Positions 8,107-17,340 of a stretch of 64,000 nucleotides of DNA are shown here, piece after piece. The translations under genes were made by a program, and so were the position numbers. The notes beneath the pieces were generated by a model, which saw only the letters and a list, made by a program, of their open reading frames with translations, did not search any database and was not told the origin of the DNA. The DNA lies in the NCBI GenBank assembly GCA_016703785.1, contig JADJBM010000031.1, positions 62,001 to 126,000 of the forward strand, read 5' to 3'. Within the stretch, counting starts at the first letter, position 1. Each line of letters begins with the position of its first letter. The stretch is from Betaproteobacteria bacterium (GTDB lineage Bacteria > Pseudomonadota > Gammaproteobacteria > Burkholderiales > Rhodocyclaceae).

Positions 8107-8586
8107 TCATGTCGTTCGCGGGCGCCGCGGCACGCGCGGCTTCTTCACTTCGCGGATGGCTTCGCGGAACTCTTCCACGTCCTCGAAGTTGCGGTAGACG
8201 GAAGCGAAACGCACATAGGCGATCTTGTCGAGCTTGCGCAACTCGCGCATGACCAGCTCGCCCACCTTCTCGGTCAGCACCTCGCGCTCGCCGGAGGCGA
8301 GCAGGCGTTCCTCGATGCGCTCGATGGCTGCATCAATGCTCTCTGTGGTAACCGGGCGCTTGCGCAGGGCCAGCATCAGGCTGGCTTCCAGCTTTTCCCG
8401 GTCGTAGTCGGTGCGGCTGCCGTTCTTCTTGACGATGAGCGGCATGCGCAGCTCGACGCGCTCGTAGGTGGTGAAGCGCTTGTCACAGGACAGGCAGCGA
8501 CGGCGACGGCGAACGGTGTCGCCCTCTTCGTTCTCTCGCGTGTCGATGACCTGCGTGTTGGGCTCGGAACAAAAAGGGCACTTCAT
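8107..8586 (-). CDS. nrdR: Transcriptional repressor NrdR
   Basis: 159 residues. The N-terminal zinc ribbon has two CxxC pairs (CPFC at 3-6 and CLSC near 31-34, followed by DKRFTTYER), and an ATP-cone domain follows (LIVKKNG, the YDREKL segment, IDAAIERIEE). NrdR senses nucleotides through the ATP cone and represses ribonucleotide reductase genes. The ATG at 8586 gives the invariant MKCPFC start; the 11-residue upstream extension is not conserved. The next gene, ribD, begins 106 bases further on. Confidence 0.97.
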   Translation of the reverse strand: MKCPFCSEPNTQVIDTRENEEGDTVRRRRRCLSCDKRFTTYERVELRMPLIVKKNGSRTDYDREKLEASLMLALRKRPVTTESIDAAIERIEERLLASGEREVLTEKVGELVMRELRKLDKIAYVRFASVYRNFEDVEEFREAIREVKKPRVPRRPRTT

Positions 8587-8630
8587 GGCCGGCTCCTGCG
8601 CAGCCATGGGCCACGACACCCTTCCCCCAT

Positions 8631-8648
8631 CCCCTTCCCGGGAGGGGG
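8631..8648. repeat. C/G-rich inverted repeat between glyA and nrdR
   Basis: Near-perfect inverted repeat CCCCTTCCC / GGGAGGGGG, embedded in C-rich then G-rich flanks. It resembles the arms of the short dispersed hairpin seen inside metG at 55612-55648 (CCCTCTCCC / GGGAGAGGG). It may be a degenerate copy of the same intergenic repeat family; alternatively it is a hairpin in the glyA-nrdR transcript. There is no T-run, so it is not an obvious terminator. Confidence 0.4.
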
Positions 8649-8690
8649 ACGCGCGCTGCGCTCGCAGTTTGGGGGGCGCCCATGTTCAAC

Positions 8691-9941
8691 TCAGGCGCCG
8701 TAGACCGGGTACTTCTTGCACAACTCCGCCACCTTGCCACGGACTTTCTCGATGACTACCTCGTCGCCGGGCGCATCGAGCACGTCGGCGATGAGGTGGG
8801 CCACCTGCTCCGCCTCGATCTCGGTGAAGCCGCGCGTCGTCATGGCCGGCGAGCCGATGCGGATGCCGGAGGTGACGAGGGCTTTCTGCGGATCGTTCGG
8901 GATGGTGTTCTTGTTCACCGTGAGGTGGGCGCGCCCCAGTACCGCCTCGGCCTCCTTGCCGGTGAGGTTCTTGGCGCGCAGGTCGACCAGGAAGACATGG
9001 CTCTCGGTACGCCCGGAGACGATGCGCAGGCCGCGTTCCTCGCCCAGCACGCGCGCCATGACGCGGGCGTTGGCGATGATCTGCTCCTGGTAGTGGCGAA
9101 ACTCGGGCGTCATCGCCTCTTTCAGCGCCACCGCCTTGGCGGCAATGACGTGCATCAGCGGCCCGCCCTGGATGCCGGGGAAGATGGCCGAGTTGATGGC
9201 TTTCTCGTGCTCGGCCTTCATGAGGATGAGGCCGCCGCGCGGGCCGCGCAGGGTCTTGTGCGTGGTGGTGGTGACGACGTCGGCATGCGGCACCGGGTTG
9301 GGATAGACGCCGGCGGCGATGAGGCCCGCATAGTGCGCCATGTCCACCATGAAGATGGCGCCGACCGCCTTCGCCACCTTGGCGAAGCGTTCGAAGTCGA
9401 TGCGCAGGGCGTAGGCGGAAGCACCGGCGATGATGAGCTTGGGCTTGTGCGCGTGCGCCAGCTGCTCCATCGCGTCGTAATCGATCTCCTCCTTCTCGTT
9501 CAGGCCATAGGGCACGATGTTGAACCACTTGCCGCTGATGTTGAGCGGCATGCCGTGGGTGAGATGACCGCCCATCGACAGGTTCATGCCGAGGATGGTG
9601 TCGCCCGGCTTGAGGAAGGCGAAGAACACCGCCTGGTTGGCCTGCGAACCGGAATTCGGCTGTACGTTGGCGCAGTCGGCGCCAAACAGCTTCTTGGCGC
9701 GATCGATGGCCAACTGCTCGGCGACGTCCACGTATTCGCAACCGCCGTAATAGCGCTTGCCGGGATAGCCTTCGGCGTACTTGTTGGTGAGCTGGGTGCC
9801 CTGCGCCTCGAGCACGGCCTGGCTGACGTAGTTCTCGGAGGCGATCAGTTCGATGTGTTCTTCCTGACGGCGGTTTTCGGCTTCGATCGCGGCCCACAGT
9901 TCGGCATCGACCTTGGCCAGGGAGTTTTTCTTGGAAAACAT
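8691..9941 (-). CDS. glyA: Serine hydroxymethyltransferase
   Basis: 416 residues, the usual bacterial length. This PLP enzyme converts serine and tetrahydrofolate to glycine and methylene-THF. The Schiff-base lysine lies in TTTTHKTLRGPRGG, with IELIASENYVS near the N-terminus and the YYGGCEYVD motif intact. Methylene-THF is used by thyA and recycled by folA, both also in this window. The 5' leader contains a GC-rich hairpin at 9976-9994. No glycine riboswitch-like structure is apparent upstream. Confidence 0.98.
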   Translation of the reverse strand: MFSKKNSLAKVDAELWAAIEAENRRQEEHIELIASENYVSQAVLEAQGTQLTNKYAEGYPGKRYYGGCEYVDVAEQLAIDRAKKLFGADCANVQPNSGSQANQAVFFAFLKPGDTILGMNLSMGGHLTHGMPLNISGKWFNIVPYGLNEKEEIDYDAMEQLAHAHKPKLIIAGASAYALRIDFERFAKVAKAVGAIFMVDMAHYAGLIAAGVYPNPVPHADVVTTTTHKTLRGPRGGLILMKAEHEKAINSAIFPGIQGGPLMHVIAAKAVALKEAMTPEFRHYQEQIIANARVMARVLGEERGLRIVSGRTESHVFLVDLRAKNLTGKEAEAVLGRAHLTVNKNTIPNDPQKALVTSGIRIGSPAMTTRGFTEIEAEQVAHLIADVLDAPGDEVVIEKVRGKVAELCKKYPVYGA

Positions 9942-9975
9942 TTTTTGGCTCTTTAAAAAATGTTTCAGTGAAGGC

Positions 9976-9994
9976 TAATGCGCATAGCGCGTTA
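9976..9994 (-). promoter_or_regulatory. Short hairpin in the glyA leader
   Basis: An 8-base stem (TAATGCGC / GCGCGTTA, one G-T wobble) with a 3-base ATA loop lies 35 bases before the glyA start codon. It is followed by AT-rich sequence containing TTTTTTAAAGAGCC. It could modulate translation initiation or be a repressor operator. Function is unknown. Confidence 0.3.
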
Positions 9995-10066
9995 TGCCGG
10001 AACTAAAACATTCTGGTTGTTTAACTGGTTGAAGAAAGGCAGGATTTTACCACGGGGCGAGAGGGG

Positions 10067-12901
10067 CTATTGCGGTGGAAGTTCAGGCAGGAAACCGCCC
10101 AGATCGTGCTCGCCGGAGAGGGGCAGCATCTCCGCACGCACGGCATCGCGCAGGCGCACGGCCGACGCCCAGTCGGCACCGTCCGCCTGAAGCACCGGGC
10201 CAACCTCGAATTCAGGGTGACCGCGTCGTGGCAGCCAGGATCCGGCTCGCAGCATGGGGCGTACGCCGCGCAGTCCAGCCACAACAATCGGCGCGCCCGC
10301 ACGCGACGCAGCGACGAAGGTGCCCATGCGGAAAGGCTTGAGGCCGGACTCTCTGGAAAAGGTGCCTTCGGGGAAAACCGCCAGATTCTGGCCGCGCCTG
10401 AGAGCGGCAATCATTTGTTCCACATCCTCCGCGCTTTTGGCCGCCTCGAAGCGCTCGACGAAGATCGCGCCAAGGCCGCGCAGGAACAGGCGCGGCACCC
10501 AGTGTCCGACCAGTTCGCGCTTGGCGATGAATGTATAGCGCGGCGGCAGCAGCGCAACCAGTATCAGCGAGTCGAGGTAACTGGCATGGTTTGCCGCCAG
10601 CACATGGGGAATGGCAGGAAGATGATCGTGCCGCACTGTCACGAGGCCGATGCCGGCGCAACGAAACCCCAGCCGCGCCGCATGGCGGGAAATGATTCGG
10701 CCCAAGGCGGGGCGGTTCGCGATGACCACGGCCAGCCAGACCGGCACGGCGAACACGAACAACACCAGCCAGGCATACGCGCCATAGAGCTTGCGTCCTG
10801 CCTGCCTCGCCGTGCCGCCGAGACTGACTTTCGCGGCGGAAAGCGCCAACCGTGCCCGTTGCAGCCATGCCGGCAACTGAGCCCGTCCCACCTCGCCCCG
10901 CTCGAACGCCTCGCGCGAGGCGGCGCGGCGGATCTTGCCGCTGGAAGTCTTCAGCACGCTGTGCGGCGGCGCCAGGACGATCTCGTCGGCCGGCATGCCG
11001 ATGGCGTCGATGGCGGCCTCGTTGATCTTCTGCCGCAGGACTTCGCACGCCGTTGCATCGGTTTCGCGGGTTTCCGCCATCACCACCAGCCGCTCCGTGG
11101 CATTGACCGGATCCGCGCTGGCGAACACGGCGACACAGCCCTTGCGGATGCCCGGAATGCCACCGACCGCCTCTTCCAACTCATAGGGATAAAGGTTGCG
11201 TCCACCGCGGATGATGAGGTCCTTGACGCGGCCGGTGAGATAGATCTCGCCCTCCACCATATAAGCGTAGTCGCCCGAATCGAGCCAGCCGTCACGGAAG
11301 AGGCGTTGCGTCGCCTCGGGGTTGCGGAAATAGCCAGTGGTGGCCGAAGGGCCGCGGAATTGCAGGCCACCGATGCGGCGGTCGGGCAGTTCGTCACCGG
11401 CGGCGTCCACGATGCGGATCTCGTGTCCGGGCAAGGCACGCCCGCAGGCGGGCACGCGCATGACCTCGGACCCGCCTTCGTCGACCGGCACAGCGCGTGC
11501 CTCGCGCACGAAGGCTTCGCGCCCGATGGCATCGATGCGCGGACCGCGTCCGAGCGGCGGGAAGGCCAGCCCGACCGAGGATTCGGCCAGGCCATACACC
11601 GGCGTGATCGCTTCCGGCTGCAGGCCATAGGGCACGAACCGCTCGATGAACGACTCCAGGGTCGCCGGGCTCACCGGCTCGGCGCCGTTCAGCGCCAGGC
11701 GCAGCGAGTACAGGTCGAGGCCGGCCAGTTCCGCGTCGTCGAGCTTCTTCGCACACAGCTCGTAGGCGAAATTCGGCGCCGCAGTGAGGGTGCCGCGGTG
11801 GCGCGAGATCGCCTGCAGCCAGCGTGCCGGGCGGGCGAGGAAGGCCAGCGGCGACATCAGCACCAGCGGCATGGCGAAATACAGCGAGCCGAACCAGGCG
11901 CCGATCAGGCCCATGTCGTGGTAGAGCGGCAGCCATGAAACGAAGACGTCCTCGCTGGTGACGCGGAACGCCGGTCCCATGGCGCGCAGGTTGGCGAGCA
12001 GGTTGGCATGCGTCAGCACGACGCCCTTGGGGTCGCCGGTGCTACCGGAGGTGTATTGCAGGAAGGCGATGTCCCCCGCCCTGGCGCGATAGAGGAGCGG
12101 CGCCGGTTCGGCCCCGATCTCATCCGGCGTGACGATCTCGGCAAGGCTCGGCACCCGCGCACGCAGCAGGGCCGCCACGGTCTTCGCCTGTGGGACGGTG
12201 ATGATGAAGACGGCCTGGGCGTTGTCGAGGATGCGCGCATGGCGGCGCAAGTGGTCCTCGATCTGCGCCAGCCGTGCCGGCGGATAGATCGGCACGGGGA
12301 TGCCGCCCGCCAGCAGGATGCCGAAGAAACAGGCGAGATAGTCCCGTCCCGTCGGCAGCATGAGGGCCACCGCCTGCTGCGGCGCGAGGCCGCGAGACAC
12401 CAGGCCGGCGCCGATGCGCCGTGCGTCGGCCAGCAGTCGGGCATACGTGAGCGCCTCGACCTGCCCTCCGCTGCCATAAAGCAGGACATGCGTGCGCTCG
12501 GGCGTGTGCGCGGCATGCCACTCCAGCACCTCGTTGAGCGTGACGGCGGACTCGGGCGTAGGGATCACCGCCCCGTGCGGCAGCGCGATGGCCGCTTGCG
12601 GCGCGGAGGCAGGCGATGTATGGCCGGGCGCCCCATCCCCGAGAGCGGGCACGAGGAAGCGCAGGAGGTCGCGCGGCGTTTCCGCCTCGCCCAGCGCGGC
12701 TTCTGGCAGGGATGCGCCGAATTCCCTGCCGATGCGCAGCAGCAATTCGACGCGCGCCAGGGAATCCAGGCCAAGGTCGCGTTCCAGGTGGCTTCCCAGC
12801 GTGACTGAAGCCTGCCGCGCCGGATGGGTTTCCTGCACCAGCAGGGTCGTCACGCGCAACAGCCGCGCCGACGCATCCTCCCGTGCGGACGCGTCGCTCA
12901 C
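10067..12901 (-). CDS. Carrier protein - fatty acyl-AMP ligase - PlsC acyltransferase fusion
   Basis: 944 residues with three domains. (1) A phosphopantetheine carrier domain at about 1-85, site GLDSL with Ser47. (2) An adenylate-forming domain at about 110-680, with YTSGSTGDPKG, SWLPLYHDMGLIG and APNFAYELC, which resembles fatty acyl-AMP ligases rather than CoA ligases. (3) A PlsC-type acyltransferase at about 730-944, with NHASYLD (HX4D) and FPEGTFS. It could activate a fatty acid, load it on its own carrier and pass it to an acceptor; substrate and acceptor are unknown. The GTG at 12901 was chosen because it overlaps the stop of the upstream phosphatase (GTGA) and gives a sensible carrier-domain start. 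Confidence 0.85.
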   Translation of the reverse strand: MSDASAREDASARLLRVTTLLVQETHPARQASVTLGSHLERDLGLDSLARVELLLRIGREFGASLPEAALGEAETPRDLLRFLVPALGDGAPGHTSPASAPQAAIALPHGAVIPTPESAVTLNEVLEWHAAHTPERTHVLLYGSGGQVEALTYARLLADARRIGAGLVSRGLAPQQAVALMLPTGRDYLACFFGILLAGGIPVPIYPPARLAQIEDHLRRHARILDNAQAVFIITVPQAKTVAALLRARVPSLAEIVTPDEIGAEPAPLLYRARAGDIAFLQYTSGSTGDPKGVVLTHANLLANLRAMGPAFRVTSEDVFVSWLPLYHDMGLIGAWFGSLYFAMPLVLMSPLAFLARPARWLQAISRHRGTLTAAPNFAYELCAKKLDDAELAGLDLYSLRLALNGAEPVSPATLESFIERFVPYGLQPEAITPVYGLAESSVGLAFPPLGRGPRIDAIGREAFVREARAVPVDEGGSEVMRVPACGRALPGHEIRIVDAAGDELPDRRIGGLQFRGPSATTGYFRNPEATQRLFRDGWLDSGDYAYMVEGEIYLTGRVKDLIIRGGRNLYPYELEEAVGGIPGIRKGCVAVFASADPVNATERLVVMAETRETDATACEVLRQKINEAAIDAIGMPADEIVLAPPHSVLKTSSGKIRRAASREAFERGEVGRAQLPAWLQRARLALSAAKVSLGGTARQAGRKLYGAYAWLVLFVFAVPVWLAVVIANRPALGRIISRHAARLGFRCAGIGLVTVRHDHLPAIPHVLAANHASYLDSLILVALLPPRYTFIAKRELVGHWVPRLFLRGLGAIFVERFEAAKSAEDVEQMIAALRRGQNLAVFPEGTFSRESGLKPFRMGTFVAASRAGAPIVVAGLRGVRPMLRAGSWLPRRGHPEFEVGPVLQADGADWASAVRLRDAVRAEMLPLSGEHDLGGFLPELPPQ

Positions 12902-13530
12902 AATTCGTCGAGTGCCTCGGCAAGGTGGACGCGTTCGGCCCAGGACAGGATGGACCACTCGCCTGCAGCAACCTCGAACCAGTTGAGGCCCGCATTGGGA
13001 ATCTCGAAATCGCGCGGCGCGGAAAGAGGCTTGCCGCTGGCGCGGCGATGCAGGATATCGAGCACGCCGCCATGGGTGAAGACCAGCACCAGTCCGCCGG
13101 GATGCGCCGCGACGATTTCGTCGACGCCCCGGATTACCCGTGCGGAAAACTGGCGCAGGCTCTCGCCCCCGCCCGGCAGGGCGAAATCCGCTTCGCGCGC
13201 GAGGAATCGCGCGTATTCCCCAGGATAGCGCTCGCGCACCTCTTCGTAAGTCAGCCTCTGGAAGACGCCGTAGTGCCGCTCACGCAGATCTGTACAGCGC
13301 CGGATCGGCAACTTGAGCAGATGCGCCGCCGCTTCGGCTGTGTGCAACGCGCGCGACAGATCGCTCGCATAGATGGCGGCGATGGGTTCCTTCGCCAGCC
13401 AGTTGGCGACTGCACGCGCCTGCGCATGGCCGACCTCGGAGAGCGGCTCATCGAGTTGCCCCTGAATGCGCCGCTCGGCATTCCAGGCGGTCTCGCCGTG
13501 GCGGATGAAACAAAGGCGAGTAGCGTTCAT
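12898..13530 (-). CDS. Histidine phosphatase family protein (CobC/GpmB-like)
   Basis: 210 residues. The phosphohistidine motif is LCFIRHGETAWN (His11), with YASDLSRALHTAEAAA, the acidic residue in LRERHYGVFQ and the second histidine in VFTHGGVLD. The family includes alpha-ribazole phosphatases, cofactor-independent mutase-like phosphatases and broad-specificity phosphatases. No cobalamin genes are nearby, so CobC function is not supported. It is translationally coupled to the acyl-AMP ligase fusion downstream, suggesting a phosphatase step in that pathway or simple co-expression. Confidence 0.85.
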   Translation of the reverse strand: MNATRLCFIRHGETAWNAERRIQGQLDEPLSEVGHAQARAVANWLAKEPIAAIYASDLSRALHTAEAAAHLLKLPIRRCTDLRERHYGVFQRLTYEEVRERYPGEYARFLAREADFALPGGGESLRQFSARVIRGVDEIVAAHPGGLVLVFTHGGVLDILHRRASGKPLSAPRDFEIPNAGLNWFEVAAGEWSILSWAERVHLAEALDEL

Positions 13531-13688
13531 GGAATAAGCGCAGACTGTTGCACGAAGGACGCCATGTTAGGGTTTACCTGCATTTTGCGCCAGTCGGGGC
13601 CAATACGTCTGGTATCACTCTGCGATCCGGATTATTCTTACGCCGCTGAAATTACGCCGTTCGCCGCTGCAGCCGCAACAGGAGGCCC

Positions 13689-14294
13689 ATGAATACCCTG
13701 CTCAAGCTTTCCAGACTGATCGATGCCGTCTCCGATCTCATCGGAAAAACCCTCATCTGGCTGATCCTGGCCGCCGTGCTGATCTCCGCCGGCAATGCCA
13801 TCATGCGCAAGGCCTTCAACCTGGGTTCTAACGCCTTCCTCGAGATCCAGTGGTATCTCTTCGCTGCGGTGTTCATGCTCGGCGCCGGCTACGCCTTCCT
13901 GAAGAACGCCCATGTGCGCATCGATTTCCTCTCCAATCGCTTCTCCGCGAGGATGTGCAACTGGATCGACATCCTCGGCATTCTCATATTCCTCGCCCCG
14001 CTGTGCGTCCTGATGATCAAGTTGTCCTGGCCGCTGTTCATGAATGCCTGGACGTCGGGCGAGATGTCGCAGAACGCCGGTGGCCTGATCCGCTGGCCCG
14101 TCTATCTGATGATCCCGATCGGCATGGGGCTGCTGCTGTTGCAGGCCTTCTCAGAACTGATCAAGCGCTTCGCCTTCCTGCGGGGTCTGATTCCCGACCC
14201 GATCGGCCATGGACACGCCAGCCATCCTGACGAGTCGGAGGTCGAGCGCGAAATCGAAGAGCATGCCGCGCACGTCAGTGAGGATATCCGCTGA
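13689..14294 (+). CDS. dctQ: TRAP transporter small permease (DctQ type)
   Basis: 201 residues with four predicted transmembrane helices (about 18-40, 52-72, 95-118 and 137-160), the standard DctQ topology. Conserved features are FLEIQWYLFAAVFMLGAGYA and the loop NAHVRIDFL. It pairs with DctM to form the sodium-coupled membrane part of a tripartite transporter. Its stop overlaps the dctM start by one base (TGATG). The C-terminal 30 residues are hydrophilic and His/Glu-rich. The preceding 158 bases separate it from the divergent phosphatase gene and should hold its promoter, but no clear box was found. Confidence 0.93.
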   Translation: MNTLLKLSRLIDAVSDLIGKTLIWLILAAVLISAGNAIMRKAFNLGSNAFLEIQWYLFAAVFMLGAGYAFLKNAHVRIDFLSNRFSARMCNWIDILGILIFLAPLCVLMIKLSWPLFMNAWTSGEMSQNAGGLIRWPVYLMIPIGMGLLLLQAFSELIKRFAFLRGLIPDPIGHGHASHPDESEVEREIEEHAAHVSEDIR

Positions 14295-16171
14295 TGACGC
14301 AATTCCTCATCCAGAACTTCGTGCCGCTGCTCTTCTGCGGACTGCTGGCTTTCCTGCTCACCGGGTTTCCGGTGGCGTTCTCGCTGGCCGCCACCGGCCT
14401 GGCCTTCGGCTTCTTAGGCATGGAACTGGACCTGTTCCCGCCCAACCTGTTTCAGGCGTTGCCGCTGCGCGTCTTCGGCATCATGCAGAACGACACGCTG
14501 CTGGCGATTCCCTTTTTCACCTTCATGGGTATCACCCTGGAAAAAAGCGGCATGGCCGAAGACCTGCTGGAGACCGTCGGCCAGGTGTTCGGCCCGGTGC
14601 GCGGCGGCCTGGCGCTGGCGGTCATCTTCGTCGGGGCACTCCTGGCAGCAACCACCGGCGTGGTGGCAGCGGCAGTGATTTCGATGGGTCTGATCTCCCT
14701 GCCCATCATGCTGCGCTACGGCTACAACCGCACCGTCGCCACCGGCGTCATCACGGCGTCGGGCACCCTGGCGCAGGCCATTCCGCCTTCGCTGGTGCTG
14801 ATCGTCATGGCCGACCAGCTCGGCCGCTCGGTCGGCGACATGTACGCCGGCGCGCTCATGCCGGCATTGATCCTGGTGGGCCTGTACGCCGCCTTCGTCG
14901 TCATCGTTGCCGTCGTCCGCCCGAAATGGGTGCCCGCGCTGCCCGCCGAAGCGCGCATCTACAAGGAGGCCAGCGGTTCCAGCGGCCACCTCTCCTTGAT
15001 CATATTGATGACCATCGCCGCCACGGCCGGATACGTCTGGTCGATCTACCACGACGGCATCATCAAATCGTGGACCGGGCGCGAACTCGATGCGCCCGGC
15101 GACGAGATCCTGATCATGTCGATGACCGTGTCCTCGTTTACGGCGCTTGGCCTGGCCCTGCTCAATCACGTCACCAGGATGCACCTGCTGTCGCGCCTCT
15201 CCGAACGGGTCACTTTCGTGCTGATCCCGCCGCTGATCCTGATTTTCCTCGTGCTGGGCACCATTTTCCTCGGGCTGGCCACGCCCACCGAGGGCGGCGC
15301 CATGGGCGCGCTCGGCGCCTTCATCATGGCGGTGGCCCGGCGCAAGCTGTCGATAGGCCTGCTCAAACAGGCGCTGGAGAACACCACCCGCCTGTCCTGT
15401 TTCGTGATGTTCATCCTGATCGGCTCGACGGTATTTTCCTTCACCTTCAACGCCGCGGACGGCCACGTCTGGGTGGAGCACCTGTTCGACAAGCTGCCCG
15501 GCGGGCAGCTCGGCTTCATCCTCTTCGTCACCGTGCTGGTCTTCATCCTCGGCATGTTCATCGACTTCTTCGAGATCGCCTTCATCGTCGTGCCACTGCT
15601 GGTGCCGGTGGCGGAGAAAATGGGCATCGACCTGATCTGGTTCGGCGTCATCATCGCCATCAACCTGCAGACCTCCTTCCTGACGCCGCCGTTCGGCTTC
15701 GCCCTGTTCTACCTGCGCAGCGTCGCCGCACGCAACGACTACACGGATCGCATCACCCAGGCCACTATCCCGGCCGTCACCACCGGCCAGATCTACAAGG
15801 GCGCCATCGCCTTCATCGTCATCCAGGTCTTCATGATCGGGCTGGTGATCGCCTACCCGAACCTGGTGCTGGGCAGCCTGGATCCGGTCAAGAAGCCTGA
15901 CGCGGATTTCGAGATCGAGTTCCAGCCCAGCGGCTATGACCGCGGCTACGGCCCGGCAAGCAATCCTTCCGACTGGGAGGACGAAGCCCAGAAGGGCAAG
16001 GAGGGCAAGGCCGGCGAAGAAGGCGGCCGCGGCTGGGGCGAGGAAAAGCCGGGGGAGGATCAGCCGGCCGAGGAAAAGCTCGAGGCGACCGGCGACCGCG
16101 AAGGCAAGCGCGACGATCCGGCCGCGGCGCTGATGCAGGAACTGGCCAAGGAGAAGAAAAAGCAGAAATAG
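14294..16171 (+). CDS. dctM: TRAP transporter large permease (DctM type) with charged C-terminal tail
   Basis: 625 residues, longer than the ~430-residue classical DctM. About twelve membrane segments are visible, with family motifs such as GFPVAFSLAATGLAFGFLG, the GVVAAAVISMGLISLPIML region, ASGTLAQAIPPSLVLIVM and DFFEIAFIVVPLL. Extra length comes from loops (about 220-300) and a cytoplasmic tail from about residue 545 that is strongly charged (Lys/Glu/Gly/Asp) and ends in KEKKKQK. The permease moves the substrate with sodium after delivery by the binding protein encoded convergently downstream. The tail's role is unknown. Confidence 0.93.
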   Translation: MTQFLIQNFVPLLFCGLLAFLLTGFPVAFSLAATGLAFGFLGMELDLFPPNLFQALPLRVFGIMQNDTLLAIPFFTFMGITLEKSGMAEDLLETVGQVFGPVRGGLALAVIFVGALLAATTGVVAAAVISMGLISLPIMLRYGYNRTVATGVITASGTLAQAIPPSLVLIVMADQLGRSVGDMYAGALMPALILVGLYAAFVVIVAVVRPKWVPALPAEARIYKEASGSSGHLSLIILMTIAATAGYVWSIYHDGIIKSWTGRELDAPGDEILIMSMTVSSFTALGLALLNHVTRMHLLSRLSERVTFVLIPPLILIFLVLGTIFLGLATPTEGGAMGALGAFIMAVARRKLSIGLLKQALENTTRLSCFVMFILIGSTVFSFTFNAADGHVWVEHLFDKLPGGQLGFILFVTVLVFILGMFIDFFEIAFIVVPLLVPVAEKMGIDLIWFGVIIAINLQTSFLTPPFGFALFYLRSVAARNDYTDRITQATIPAVTTGQIYKGAIAFIVIQVFMIGLVIAYPNLVLGSLDPVKKPDADFEIEFQPSGYDRGYGPASNPSDWEDEAQKGKEGKAGEEGGRGWGEEKPGEDQPAEEKLEATGDREGKRDDPAAALMQELAKEKKKQK

Positions 16172-16211
16172 CCGGTAGCGCAGGCTGCCTTCCCCGCCTC
16201 GTTGGGGCAAT

Positions 16212-16240
16212 AAAAAACCGCGGCCAAGGCCGCGGTTTTT
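16212..16240. terminator. Bidirectional rho-independent terminator
   Basis: Perfect GC-rich inverted repeat CCGCGGCC-AA-GGCCGCGG flanked by A6 on the left and T5 on the right. Transcripts from either strand therefore end in a stem followed by U-rich RNA. It lies between the convergent dctM (plus) and TRAP binding-protein (minus) genes and should terminate both. Confidence 0.95.
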
Positions 16241-16257
16241 GTCTCTGCAACGCAGGA

Positions 16258-17340
16258 TTACAGCTTCTGAGCCTGCATGTAGCTGTCGAAGCCGGCTTCG
16301 GCGAAGCGGAACCACAGGTTCGCATCCTTGCGGAAGGCGGCATAGTCCGTATAGATTTTCTTCCATGCCGGATTGGAGGCGGACAGCTCGCTGTAGTGAT
16401 TCATGGCGAACTTGTAGGCCGCATCCATTACCGGCTTGGGCAGGCGGAACAGTTTGGCGCCGCTGGCAACCAGTTCCTTCAGCGCCTGCGGGTTCTTGAT
16501 GTCGTACTTGGCCATCATGTCGGTGTGAGCGTAGGCCGATGCACACTCGACGATGGCCTTGTTCTCGGCCGAGAGGCCCTCGTAGGCTTTCTTGTTGACC
16601 AGAAGCGAAAGCTGCGGACCGCCTTCCCACCAGGCCGGATAGGCGTAGTACTTGGCGACCTTCTGGAAGCCCAGCTTCTGGTCGTCGTAGGGGCCCACCC
16701 ACTCGGTGGCGTCGATGGTGCCCTTCTCCAGCGCCTGGTAGATCTCGCCGCCGGGGATGTTCTGCGGCACGCCGCCGATGCCCTTGAGGATGACGCCGCC
16801 GAAGCCGCCGATGCGCATCTTGAGGCCGTTGATGTCCTTCAGCGACTTGATTTCCTTGCGGTACCAGCCGCCCATCTGGGCGCCGGTGTTGCCCATCGGG
16901 AAGTTGACGATGCTGTAGTTGGCGTAGAACTCGCGGAACAGCTTCATGCCATTGCCCTGATACATCCAGGCTGTCATCTGGCGCTCGTTGAGGCCGAAGG
17001 GGATGGCGCAGTCCATGGCGAAGGTCGGATCCTTGCCGAAGAAATAGTAGGGCGCCGTGTGGGCGCACTCCACCGTGCCCTGCTGGGCGCCGTCCAGCAC
17101 GCCGAAGGCCGGCATCAACTCACCGCCTGCATGCACGGAGATCTCGAACTTGCCGCCCGACATCTCCTTGACCTTGTGGGCGAAGGTTTCGGCTGCGCCG
17201 AAGATGGTGTCGAGCGCTTTAGGAAAGCTGGAGGCCAGGCGCCAGCGGATGGTGCCGCCCTGAGCGTGGGCGGCCGGAGCCACGCCCGCAGCCAGGATAC
17301 CGGCGATACCGGCATGCTTGATAAATTGACGACGTTCCAT
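16258..17340 (-). CDS. TRAP transporter substrate-binding protein, TakP-like
   Basis: 360 residues. The N-terminus MERRQFIKHAGIAGILAAG has a twin-arginine-like RRQFIK motif and a hydrophobic stretch ending in AHA-Q, so export to the periplasm, possibly by Tat, is expected. The body matches DctP-type binding proteins, with WVGPYDDQKLGF and YPAWWEGGP reminiscent of alpha-keto acid binders (TakP). The substrate is thus perhaps a 2-oxoacid or related monocarboxylate; this is inference. The ATG at 17340 is preceded by AAAGGAGA at good distance. It converges on the permease genes across a shared terminator. Confidence 0.9.
   Translation of the reverse strand: MERRQFIKHAGIAGILAAGVAPAAHAQGGTIRWRLASSFPKALDTIFGAAETFAHKVKEMSGGKFEISVHAGGELMPAFGVLDGAQQGTVECAHTAPYYFFGKDPTFAMDCAIPFGLNERQMTAWMYQGNGMKLFREFYANYSIVNFPMGNTGAQMGGWYRKEIKSLKDINGLKMRIGGFGGVILKGIGGVPQNIPGGEIYQALEKGTIDATEWVGPYDDQKLGFQKVAKYYAYPAWWEGGPQLSLLVNKKAYEGLSAENKAIVECASAYAHTDMMAKYDIKNPQALKELVASGAKLFRLPKPVMDAAYKFAMNHYSELSASNPAWKKIYTDYAAFRKDANLWFRFAEAGFDSYMQAQKL

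Noticed and set aside
9942..10066. Glycine riboswitch before glyA
   Set aside because: Only 125 bases are available and no tandem glycine-aptamer pattern can be seen; just a single short hairpin.
10070..11938. 622-residue plus-strand frame antisense to the acyl-AMP ligase fusion
   Set aside because: No recognisable domain and exactly opposite well-conserved adenylation motifs.
14414..17068. 884-residue minus-strand frame across dctM and the TRAP binding protein
   Set aside because: Spans the terminator and two real genes on different strands; His/Asp/Gln-rich antisense composition.
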